Source of the DNA: CBDAQR01 sp965199055
GTDB taxonomy: Bacteria > Pseudomonadota > Gammaproteobacteria > Pseudomonadales > Halieaceae
Reading direction: 5' to 3'
DNA: 12,437 nt
Assembly (NCBI GenBank): GCA_965199055.1
Contig: CBDAQR010000006.1
Location: 1 to 12,437, forward strand
Shown: positions 6,626-12,437 of the stretch, piece after piece
How the letters are laid out: each line of letters opens with the position of its first letter
Position numbering within the stretch: the stretch's first letter is position 1
Translations under genes and position numbers: made by a program
Notes under the pieces: generated by a model
The model's input: the letters and a program-made list of their open reading frames with translations, nothing else
Told to the model about the DNA's origin: nothing
Database searches by the model: none

Positions 6626-7282
6626 TTAGGCCGCCTGCGTTTCCTGCTTGGCTGGCCGCCCAGGCTTGCGTTTGGCCGGCGCTGATTCGCCCTGGCTGAG
6701 CGGTGCCTTCTCGCGCTCCATGGCCTCTAGGCGCTCTTGCATCGCCAGAAGCTGTTCACGCATCACGGCGTTTTCTTCGCGGAGTTCGGCGCTGCCAGCA
6801 CGCTCCTCGATGAACTTCTCCGCAAGCTCCTGCCAGCGAGACACGTTCGGATACTTGATGCCGCCAACCTGATGGCTGGGAACCGCGCAAAAGGCTTCCA
6901 CGGTGTAGATTTTGAGCTCTTCGAGAATGCGAACCAGTTGGGTGTCAACGCCCTTCCACTCGTCGAAGGAGGTGCCGTCTTCGGCGCGTTCCTTGCCCAG
7001 TTTCCAACCCTCGTAGTGAGGCTCCACAACCGCCCATTCAGGCATTGGAGGACGGCCGCGAACAGGGTTGCCTTTCAGGCGGGCGATTTTCTCTGTCGTT
7101 TTCGGTTCATTCCGGTCGCCGATGCGAGTCCATTCGACGAAATCGACGTCTTTGGGGTCGCCGGAGTCCAAGTCAATTTTCGTCTCTGTCCAGAACCGAA
7201 ACAGCCCGATTGCAGGACGCTCCTCAAATTCAGTGCCCTTGTAGACATCCTCGTTTCGGATGTTGTTTGTGTCCATGTACAT
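6626..7282 (-). CDS. Conserved phage hypothetical protein with coiled coil and AT-hook-like tail, 218 aa
   Basis: I do not recognise a named family, though proteins of this general build occur beside P22-type coat genes in alphaproteobacterial phages. The middle has LVRILEELKIYTVEAFCAVP, which resembles a helix-hairpin-helix-like segment. Residues about 155-190 form a charged coiled coil (ELREENAVMREQLLAMQERL). The C-terminus is basic and ends KRKPGRPAKQETQAA, containing the GRP core of an AT-hook, so DNA contact is possible. The start is taken at ATG 7282 because GGAG lies 6 bases upstream; a TTG at 7294 and an ATG at 7276 are alternatives. The stop (6628-6626) abuts the next ATG. It is separated from the decoration gene by a terminator, so it depends on read-through or its own promoter. 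Confidence 0.75.
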   Translation of the reverse strand: MYMDTNNIRNEDVYKGTEFEERPAIGLFRFWTETKIDLDSGDPKDVDFVEWTRIGDRNEPKTTEKIARLKGNPVRGRPPMPEWAVVEPHYEGWKLGKERAEDGTSFDEWKGVDTQLVRILEELKIYTVEAFCAVPSHQVGGIKYPNVSRWQELAEKFIEERAGSAELREENAVMREQLLAMQERLEAMEREKAPLSQGESAPAKRKPGRPAKQETQAA

Positions 7283-7318
7283 GCGTTTCTCCAATGGCAG
7301 GCAGAGCCTGTTTGGTCA

Positions 7319-7348
7319 CAAAAGGAAAACGGGGGCCGAAGCCCCCGC
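7319..7348 (-). terminator. Rho-independent terminator after the head decoration gene
   Basis: Read on the minus strand, stem GCGGGGGC, loop TTCG and return arm GCCCCCGT are followed at once by TTTTCCTTTT. The 8-bp GC-rich stem with a UUCG loop and a T-rich tail is a textbook strong terminator. It starts 7 bases past the stop codon at 7356. It would limit transcription of the downstream genes relative to the capsid and decoration genes. Confidence 0.92.
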
Positions 7349-7355
7349 CAGTTGG

Positions 7356-7820
7356 TTAGAGCGGGAAGTCGCAGATGATTTCCCGGTCTGAGATGTCGCC
7401 TGCATAGGCGCAGACGTGGTCAGTGACGGCAAATGTAACGTCCAGAGTGCCGTCGGTCGAACCGGTCGGCGTCAACGGATCTCCGTCAGCCCCCGCCGTG
7501 AGCGCGATAGTGAGCGTTGCCGGGCCCTTGATTTGAATCCAACAATATTCATCCTCGCTTGGCGAAGACAGCAGAACACCGGCCCCGATTTCCACCGAGT
7601 CTGAGAGGTCGGAAGTCACCTGATTGTTCTTGTATCCGTCCAAGGTGTAGTAGTAGCAAACCTCGCCGGCCACGCCGGCGGTGGCTGCTGCACCTTCCTT
7701 GTACTGAACAAACTTGTACCACTTTCCGCCCGCGCCCTGGATCACGTCACCAAGTGCGTGGCCGCGGCCTTCATTGAGCGAAGTGAGGGCAATATCATTG
7801 CCCTGTCCGATAGTCGTCAT
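7356..7820 (-). CDS. Small head (putative decoration) protein, 154 aa
   Basis: This is a beta-rich, acidic small protein immediately downstream of the major capsid gene. It has the pattern GHALGDVIQGAGGKWYKFVQ, then AGEVCYYY and EYCWIQIKGPATLTI, ending with aspartate-rich loops. Proteins of this pattern and size follow P22-type coat genes in many environmental phages and are thought to be capsid decoration or head-fibre base proteins; this is inference from position and build. The start is the ATG at 7820, with AAAGGAG 9 bases upstream. A longer frame from 7889 overlaps the coat gene end and is rejected. It lies 20 bases after the coat stop and is followed by the terminator at 7348-7319. Confidence 0.72.
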   Translation of the reverse strand: MTTIGQGNDIALTSLNEGRGHALGDVIQGAGGKWYKFVQYKEGAAATAGVAGEVCYYYTLDGYKNNQVTSDLSDSVEIGAGVLLSSPSEDEYCWIQIKGPATLTIALTAGADGDPLTPTGSTDGTLDVTFAVTDHVCAYAGDISDREIICDFPL

Positions 7821-7840
7821 AGCTGTTGCTCCTTTCCGAC

Positions 7841-8800
7841 TTAGGATTCGTCGATCAGCACGCCCTGAAGCGAGCGGTTCGAACAACACATCTGTCCCAT
7901 CCAGAGCAGGGTCACGACTTCGGCGTCCTGGTTGATGGAGATTTTCTTGTCGGTCGGCGTCCAGTCGGCGTCCGGATGCACTCTCAACGACAGATAGTCC
8001 GTGTTGAGGAAGTACATCTTTTCAGCCGTGGCTCCGAAGTTGTCGTTGTTGTCGTAAACGACATCGGCGCCATTGAACTTGAGCGACTTGAAGGTGTCGG
8101 GATTGTCTTCCTTGGTGTAGCGCTGGATGTCAGTCAGCGCGTCCCAATATGCGGAGTACAAATCCCGGGTAGAGACGAGGATGTCGGGCTGATCTGTGCC
8201 ACGTGTACACGCAAGGTAGAGGTCCAGCATGTCGGCCTTGATGTCAGCGTATGTGCCGGTTCCATCAAGCTCTTTGAACTGGTTCTGCCAGAACGTGTAT
8301 GTCGACGAATTAATGCCGCCAACCGTGCCAGTACCTGCCGACTGGATGATGTGCGCGAGACCGCCCATCTGGTTCGACAGAGAGCCAGACGAATAGATAT
8401 CCAGGGACATCTTGTTCGCGGCTGTTCGCATCGCATTCTTCATGCGAGCTTTCACCAAGTTGATGAGCGCCGACTTGCCGTTGTTCATCCGCAGTTCGCG
8501 GCCGGATGCGACCACTGAAACTGCCGACTGCACCCAGTCATACTTGGCGGCTGACAGAACGTCGGACTGACCGATGTTCAGCGTGTCGTAACCGCTGTAC
8601 CGTTGGAACGTGCCGTTTTCTTCGTAGTCGAGCGGTTCGACGATTTCGTAACCGCCGCCCGTGTACTTGGTGATACGCTTCTTGTCCTTCATGCGCCGAT
8701 AGAGCGCATTGTGACCTGAGACGTTGTCGGCAATTGCCGTTGGGTGATCGCGAAGCGTGGTAGTCACCAGCTCCGTGAACACAGAGTTTGGGGAAGCCAT
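7841..8800 (-). CDS. Major capsid (coat) protein, 319 aa
   Basis: This is the shell-forming coat protein. It begins MASPNSVFTELVTTTLRDHP and has an N-arm region, a long helix-rich segment with MNNGKSALINLVKARMKNAM, a middle with PDILVSTRDLYSAYWDALTD, then a beta-rich part (GADVVYDNN, MYFLNTDYLSL). These resemble HK97-fold coat proteins of alphaproteobacterial podoviruses. It is shorter than P22 coat (430 residues), probably lacking the inserted I-domain. AAAGG lies 7 bases before the ATG, and the gene starts 19 bases after the scaffold stop, in the conserved scaffold-coat order. The frame is intact. Confidence 0.88.
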   Translation of the reverse strand: MASPNSVFTELVTTTLRDHPTAIADNVSGHNALYRRMKDKKRITKYTGGGYEIVEPLDYEENGTFQRYSGYDTLNIGQSDVLSAAKYDWVQSAVSVVASGRELRMNNGKSALINLVKARMKNAMRTAANKMSLDIYSSGSLSNQMGGLAHIIQSAGTGTVGGINSSTYTFWQNQFKELDGTGTYADIKADMLDLYLACTRGTDQPDILVSTRDLYSAYWDALTDIQRYTKEDNPDTFKSLKFNGADVVYDNNDNFGATAEKMYFLNTDYLSLRVHPDADWTPTDKKISINQDAEVVTLLWMGQMCCSNRSLQGVLIDES

Positions 8801-8819
8801 GGATTAACCTTTCTGTGGG

Positions 8820-9935
8820 CTACCCCGCAACGATCTGATCAAACCGAGCTGCCATAGCATCATCGTCCAGAAATGCGCCTGGGACTGTCGTCATGTTCGC
8901 CCTGTTCCCGCCGTTCGTTGATGCCTTGCGCTTCGCTTCCTTGGCTGCTCGGGCTGCTGCAAGCTGCTCGTCCTGAGCCTTCTTGCGTGCTTCCTCGTCT
9001 GCCTTGGCTTGCTCTGCTGCGCGTTGGGCTTCCAACAATTCGGCGCGGATGGCAGGGTCTGCATGACAGGCCATGTCGTAGGCCGCATCCAAGTCCGATG
9101 CCTGATTGGTTTGGATCAAGGTAACCATGGCCGCTTCGACTTTGTCGAAATACGGTTTGTCACCACTCTCCAGCCATTCGGCAATTTGGCTGTTCGCCTG
9201 CTCTTCTGCTGCACGCTCCGCTGCTATGCGTTGCGCGTGCTGATCTCGTTGCGAGTTTTGAACTTGAGCTTGCAGGAGCCGGTTGGACTCAAGAAGCTGT
9301 CTCGTTGCTGGGTCCAGTAGCTGCGCTTCTGGCCCAAAAGCTCGCGGTAAGTCGATGCCAAACGTCTCGGCAATCTTGGCGATGCCTTGCAGTGGATTCT
9401 GCTCAAGCATGGTTTGAGCGTTCATCAGAGAAACAAGCCCCTGTTCGAACGTCACACCCTGCCTATCAAAATTCTGCTGGTATCGCTGGACCACCTCAAC
9501 AATGGGACGTGCCTTAGCGAGTTCATTGCCCTGCTTAGAAAGGCTTTGCTGGGTCTCCAGTTCACGCTGGGATACGTACTCTTGTATCTGCGGATCCAGA
9601 GTGGCCCATGGCTCGGCCATTTCTTTCGACCAGGTTACCGGCAATGCGATGGCAGTCACTTCGGACTGTTCGCCTCCGGCATCCGTGGGCTGGTCGGTAT
9701 TCCCTCCATCACCTTCCGGTGACGAATTCGTTTCACCCTCGACCGTCGCATCATCGGCCTTAGCCTCTGCGCCAGTTTCCTCGGGTGCATTCATTTCATC
9801 GAATTTCGCGTCCAGGACGGCGTCAAGGTCCATCTTGCCGTCTTCGGTCGCCGGAGCTTCGTTTGCCTCTGGCTGAGCTTCTACGGCGGGCGTAGCGGTA
9901 TCGTTCGCGGCTTCTGCCACGTTGGTTTCGCTCAT
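8820..9935 (-). CDS. Capsid scaffolding protein, 371 aa
   Basis: This assembly chaperone is incorporated into the procapsid and then released. Evidence is position between portal and coat and composition. The first 95 residues are very acidic, disordered and rich in Ala, Glu, Thr and Asp. There follows LPVTWSKEMAEPWATLDP and the QEYVSQRELETQQSL block, a pattern common in scaffolds of this phage group. Then come long amphipathic helices and a highly charged coiled coil (AEQAKADEEARKKAQDEQLA) with a basic segment (AKEAKRKAS). It ends GAFLDDDAMAARFDQIVAG. The start has AGGAAG 9 bases upstream. It is divergent from the cassette at 10021, with an 85-bp gap. Confidence 0.85.
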   Translation of the reverse strand: MSETNVAEAANDTATPAVEAQPEANEAPATEDGKMDLDAVLDAKFDEMNAPEETGAEAKADDATVEGETNSSPEGDGGNTDQPTDAGGEQSEVTAIALPVTWSKEMAEPWATLDPQIQEYVSQRELETQQSLSKQGNELAKARPIVEVVQRYQQNFDRQGVTFEQGLVSLMNAQTMLEQNPLQGIAKIAETFGIDLPRAFGPEAQLLDPATRQLLESNRLLQAQVQNSQRDQHAQRIAAERAAEEQANSQIAEWLESGDKPYFDKVEAAMVTLIQTNQASDLDAAYDMACHADPAIRAELLEAQRAAEQAKADEEARKKAQDEQLAAARAAKEAKRKASTNGGNRANMTTVPGAFLDDDAMAARFDQIVAG

Positions 9936-9978
9936 GATTGATACTTCCTGTTGGGTTTTGGTACTTTACAGACTTTCC

Positions 9979-10008
9979 GGATAACAAATTCGAGGATATT
10001 GTTTATCC
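9979..10008. promoter_or_regulatory. Imperfect dyad in the divergent gap upstream of the cassette
   Basis: GGATAACAAAT (9979-9989) faces ATATTGTTTATCC (9996-10008), whose reverse complement is GGATAAACAATAT; they align with two single-base gaps around a 6-base centre. It lies 12 bases before the cassette's first ATG and about 43 bases before the scaffold start on the other strand. It could be an operator for the divergent genes or a structured leader. A TTTACA (9965-9970) upstream might be a -35 element, but no convincing -10 at correct spacing was found. Confidence 0.4.
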
Positions 10009-10020
10009 ACGTAAATAAGC

Positions 10021-10437
10021 ATGCAGGATGCCTTGGTTATGGATACCCCAAACTTTGAAAGAGAAGAATTCGTTCGCGCGGCGAACTATTTTCTCAAGGA
10101 AAAATATACGGATAGACCACTTCAGCTTAAGGGCATATCTATCACTGTCGACAGTGTAGAACTCGCCTCAAATGCGCTTCTACCAATGTCGAGAATTGAT
10201 TTCAGTGCGCTGCCGTTCCAACCCTACCAAGTTTACGATTTAGAGGAGATCTTCTATCGCGGGTTAGCTGAGTCATATATCTCGCGAATATTGGATGGCA
10301 GCACGGTAACTAAAATCACGAAGTCCGATGTTCGCAACGCTATGATTGCCATAGGGGTTGCAATACGATCGAAATCGGATTTGCACAGGAAGTTTAGCAC
10401 GACAGTACTCAGCATCTGCCCGTATTGCGCAGAGTGA
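10021..10437 (+). CDS. Unrecognised soluble protein, first gene of a plus-strand cassette, 138 aa
   Basis: No family is recognised. The protein is mixed, without signal peptide or membrane span. Visible stretches are NFEREEFVRAANYFLKEKY, QVYDLEEIFYRGLAESYISR and KITKSDVRNAMIAIGVAIRS, all helical, with a C-terminal SICPYCAE holding a CxxC pair that might bind metal or form a disulphide. The ATG at 10021 has only a weak upstream AAATAAG; the in-frame ATG at 10039 has AGGA 10 bases upstream and may be the real start (132 residues). It reads against the phage operon in an insertion between the small conserved gene and scaffold. Codon use is A+T-richer than neighbours by eye, suggesting separate origin. 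The last bases overlap the next gene's start (GTGA), so the two are likely co-translated. Confidence 0.75.
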   Translation: MQDALVMDTPNFEREEFVRAANYFLKEKYTDRPLQLKGISITVDSVELASNALLPMSRIDFSALPFQPYQVYDLEEIFYRGLAESYISRILDGSTVTKITKSDVRNAMIAIGVAIRSKSDLHRKFSTTVLSICPYCAE

Positions 10438-10832
10438 CGAAAGTGAACTACAAAGCCCTTATAGATTTCAATAAATACACGCTGGCGCTTGCTACTGCAG
10501 GTTTGATTTACACCTTTGAGCGACTTCCGGAGTTCAAACAGGGATTCCCGATTTTTGTGCTCCTTGCTCTTCTTGTATTGTTTGCCGTCTCACTGCTATT
10601 GGCGATTGCACTTTTTGCTGCTGCCACCCGCGCGCTTCACCTACCACAAGATCGAGATGGCGAGTTAGACGGCGCTATTCGTCACCTGGGTCGCTGGCAT
10701 TCGGGTTTGCTTTTTACCGCCATCATTATTCTTGGGTTCACGATGTTCGTGCATGCAATGACCGAACTCGGAACCGAGACAGATAGCGAACCTTGCTGCT
10801 GCGTTTGCAGCAACCAAACAAAGAATGAGTGA
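10434..10832 (+). CDS. Unrecognised three-span membrane protein, second gene of the cassette, 132 aa
   Basis: No family is recognised. Three hydrophobic segments are visible, at about 15-28 (YTLALATAGLIYTF, short), 38-66 (FPIFVLLALLVLFAVSLLLA onward) and 88-110 (WHSGLLFTAIIILGFTMFVH). The loop between the second and third (about 67-87) is charged, and the C-terminus is cysteine-rich (EPCCCVCSNQTKNE). The predicted location is the inner membrane. The start is taken as GTG 10434, overlapping the upstream stop as GTGA; TTG 10425 and GTG 10443 are alternatives. The gene is convergent with the phage gene that ends at 10861, 28 bases away, and no terminator is seen between them. Function unknown; the pairing of a soluble and a membrane protein is common in morons and exclusion systems, which is only a suggestion. 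Confidence 0.75.
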   Translation: MTKVNYKALIDFNKYTLALATAGLIYTFERLPEFKQGFPIFVLLALLVLFAVSLLLAIALFAAATRALHLPQDRDGELDGAIRHLGRWHSGLLFTAIIILGFTMFVHAMTELGTETDSEPCCCVCSNQTKNE

Positions 10833-10860
10833 TGGACTTCGTTTCAAGAATTTGACTGGG

Positions 10861-11144
10861 CTAGCGTCGTCTGGCCTTGGCAGTGTAGCGCTCCTCAAGC
10901 CTCGGGTTTCTGAAAACCGGTTCGTATTCGGATGGGTCCACTTCACGACACCCATTACGCTTCAGGTCTTCGCGACGGGCTGTATTGCCGTCGACCATGT
11001 AATTTCCGAGCGGCGACTTGTACGGCTCAATGTCGGATACCACACGTGGCATGGCGACAGTGCATTGCGCTGTTCTTCTGTCAGCATGGGCTCGCCGGTG
11101 GCCTTATTGACAAGTTGGCCATTGCGATGGACGAAGACTGTCAT
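10861..11144 (-). pseudogene. Small conserved phage protein between portal and scaffold, with a frameshift near 11050
   Basis: The ATG at 11144-11142 overlaps the portal stop (ATGA). The first frame reads MTVFVHRNGQLVNKATGEPM and on to ...EQRNALSP, then becomes a non-phage-like tail (WYPTLSRTSRR). In another frame from about 11052 the sequence reads PRVVSDIEPYKSPLGNYMVD then NTARREDLKRNGCREVDP to a TAG at 10861. A short protein with 'xRNGxLV' followed by 'V(I/V)xDIxPYxSP' and 'R..LKR.GCxxVDP' is a common single gene at this place in related phages. The intact product would be about 94 residues, so a one-base loss near 11045-11055 is the simplest explanation. The alternative, two overlapping genes, is weaker because no ribosome site precedes ATG 11052. 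Confidence 0.72.
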
Positions 11145-12437
11145 GAGACGAACCCTGGCCGAATACCGAACTGTGCGGCCTGTTGGTTCTCGATTTTCTG
11201 TCCGATGACTTCCTCGCCAGCCTTGGCCACGTCCTGTTGCTTCTTCTGAAGATCCAACGTGACTGAGTGCTTCTGCAGCTCGCGCTGTTCGTTCTCTTGC
11301 TGCTTGGCCTGCATCTGGCTCTGCTGCTGTTGCTGTGCCAAAGGCCCTGCCATTTCGCTGAACTTCGCCAACAAGTCCTCAACCTGCTTGCCGACTTTGA
11401 AGCGTGACGAATACGACTGGTACAGCGCAATAGGCAGTTCCGCCGGCACCATGCCCTGCTGAACCATCGGGCCGAATATCTGTGCGAACTGTGCCGAAGC
11501 TGTCAGGAAATCATTCCATTCGCTCTGGTCGCGGGTTCTGTCGGCCTGAATGGTGCTGTCCGTCTCGATGTCGATAAGATACCGGCGATGGATATCGCTT
11601 TTGAGCAGTTCGAAAACTTGGCTCATGAGCTGTTCGTGAGCCTGCTTCTCTTGCTCGTATTTCTGCAATGCCTGTTGAGCGTTCGGGTCCTGTGGGTTCA
11701 CCTGTGGCGGTGTTGGTGGTTTCTCACCTGAGATTGCCAAGAGCGTATCCGGCTGGAAATGCTCGGCCATGATTTCGGCCTTGATACGGAACAAGTCACG
11801 CCAGAAGCGTTGAACCTCGTTCTGCCATATCTGGATTTTCAGGCTGCCCCATTGGGCTTTGAGCTTCTGAGCACCCAGGGTTTCAGTTGCTGCTGAAGCA
11901 CCGCGCATAATGTCTGCGATGCCCATCAGTTCGAAGATGGTGGCCTTGATGCGTTCGCGCTGGTCAATGAGCGTCTGAATGACGGTGATAACCTCACCTA
12001 GTGGCATTACCCAAATGGAGCGATCAAGCGAACCGCCGTTATTGATGAGCGCCATGGCTTCGCTGGACGGCGTGAATTGTCCGTCATCCAAGTTTTCGAG
12101 GCCATCCAGCTCTGCCAATTCGGCAGCTCGAACACCGCGAAACTTGGCCATTTCAACCAGCGCCAGAATGCGCGCCGATATCTTGTCCAGTTCCTTCGCT
12201 TGCTTCTCGTAAATGGAATACGGAACGATCGGCACCATCGTGCCTGGCTGATTGAGCACCTGAAGCGGACGAGGCAACGGGAAGAAGTCACCCAGGCGAA
12301 GCGGGTCCTCGATAACTGCCAGTGGCCCAGCGTCGAAGGAGTCTGCAACGTAGACAACCTTTAGGCGCTCTTTGTCCCAAACCTCCCAGACAGAAGCACA
12401 ACGAAACACGGCCTTTTCGCGTGTGGCCTTACCGTCC
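11141..12437 (-). CDS. Phage portal protein, C-terminal 426 codons (runs off the window end)
   Basis: This is the continuation of the portal gene cut by the linearisation point; a GTG at 12409 is an internal codon, not a start. The segment contains the portal core (PLPRPLQVLNQPGTMVPIVP, then a long helix with SIYEKQAKELDKISARIL, and FELMGIADIMRGASAATETL), patterns I associate with P22-like portals of alphaproteobacterial phages. The C-terminus from about residue 590 of the full protein is glutamine-rich and coiled-coil-like (LAQQQQQSQMQAKQQENEQR), which fits the helical barrel found at this end of P22-type portals. The stop TGA at 11143-11141 overlaps the ATG of the next gene as ATGA, implying translational coupling. 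Bases 12422-12437 duplicate bases 1-16. I am confident it is a portal and less sure of the exact subfamily. Confidence 0.87.
   Translation of the reverse strand, partial: DGKATREKAVFRCASVWEVWDKERLKVVYVADSFDAGPLAVIEDPLRLGDFFPLPRPLQVLNQPGTMVPIVPYSIYEKQAKELDKISARILALVEMAKFRGVRAAELAELDGLENLDDGQFTPSSEAMALINNGGSLDRSIWVMPLGEVITVIQTLIDQRERIKATIFELMGIADIMRGASAATETLGAQKLKAQWGSLKIQIWQNEVQRFWRDLFRIKAEIMAEHFQPDTLLAISGEKPPTPPQVNPQDPNAQQALQKYEQEKQAHEQLMSQVFELLKSDIHRRYLIDIETDSTIQADRTRDQSEWNDFLTASAQFAQIFGPMVQQGMVPAELPIALYQSYSSRFKVGKQVEDLLAKFSEMAGPLAQQQQQSQMQAKQQENEQRELQKHSVTLDLQKKQQDVAKAGEEVIGQKIENQQAAQFGIRPGFVS
12422..12437. repeat. 16-base terminal overlap, right copy
   Basis: This is an exact copy of bases 1-16. 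It lies within the portal gene, so the break point is arbitrary with respect to function. Confidence 0.85.

Noticed and set aside
7356..7889. Longer 177-residue start for the decoration protein
   Set aside because: The extra 23 codons overlap the coat gene end, while ATG 7820 has AAAGGAG at good spacing.
7826..8518. Plus-strand 230-residue open frame
   Set aside because: It is antisense to the major capsid gene and looks like a high-GC shadow.
10825..11208. Plus-strand open frame overlapping the end of the cassette
   Set aside because: It lies antisense to the small conserved phage gene and the portal end, and starts inside the membrane-protein gene without a clear ribosome site.
1..12437. 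CRISPR array, tRNA or rRNA genes
   Set aside because: No spaced direct repeats and no cloverleaf or rRNA-like stretches were seen on either strand.

Overview
This window is a defective prophage or phage segment from an alphaproteobacterium. The protein style of the transposases and phage genes suggests a rhizobial or rhodobacterial host, but this is inference. The first 16 bases (1-16) reappear exactly as the last 16 (12422-12437). When the two copies are overlapped, one reading frame runs across the join and gives a single 680-codon portal protein. The 12,437-base record is therefore best read as a closed circle of about 12,421 bp that was cut inside the portal gene.

The phage genes lie on the minus strand in the order of a P22-type (short-tailed phage) head module: terminase large subunit (3' end only, 1128-775), portal (762-1, continuing 12421-11141), a small conserved gene with an apparent frameshift (11144-10861), scaffold (9935-8820), major capsid protein (8800-7841), a small head or decoration protein (7820-7356) followed by a strong terminator (7348-7319), a hypothetical protein with a coiled coil and a basic tail (7282-6626), a P22 gp4-like head-completion gene in three pieces (6625-2600), and the first 28 codons of the next tail gene (2600-2515). 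Tight spacing, including ATGA, TAAATG and TGATG junctions, shows one late operon.

Three mobile elements occupy about 4.7 kb. An IS256-family element (about 1129-2515) joins the broken terminase gene to the broken tail gene and shows no target duplication. An IS30-family element (about 5134-6444) and a 2001-bp group II intron (3063-5063, antisense to the phage operon) sit 67 bp apart in the gp4-like gene. Removing both restores an uninterrupted 236-codon frame, which fixes their boundaries closely.

The only non-phage, non-transposon cargo is a plus-strand two-gene cassette (10021-10832) inserted between the small conserved gene and the scaffold gene. It encodes an unrecognised soluble protein and a three-span membrane protein. 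The genes overlap, are richer in A+T than their surroundings by eye, and are preceded by an imperfect dyad. This is the best candidate for an undescribed system, plausibly a 'moron' that changes the host or excludes other phages, though no function can be read from the sequence.

No replication, partition, integrase or packaging-ATPase gene is visible. The circle could be an excised product of recombination between two IS256 copies, a tandem chromosomal amplification, or an assembly-graph cycle closed through a repeated IS256. The sequence alone does not decide between these.
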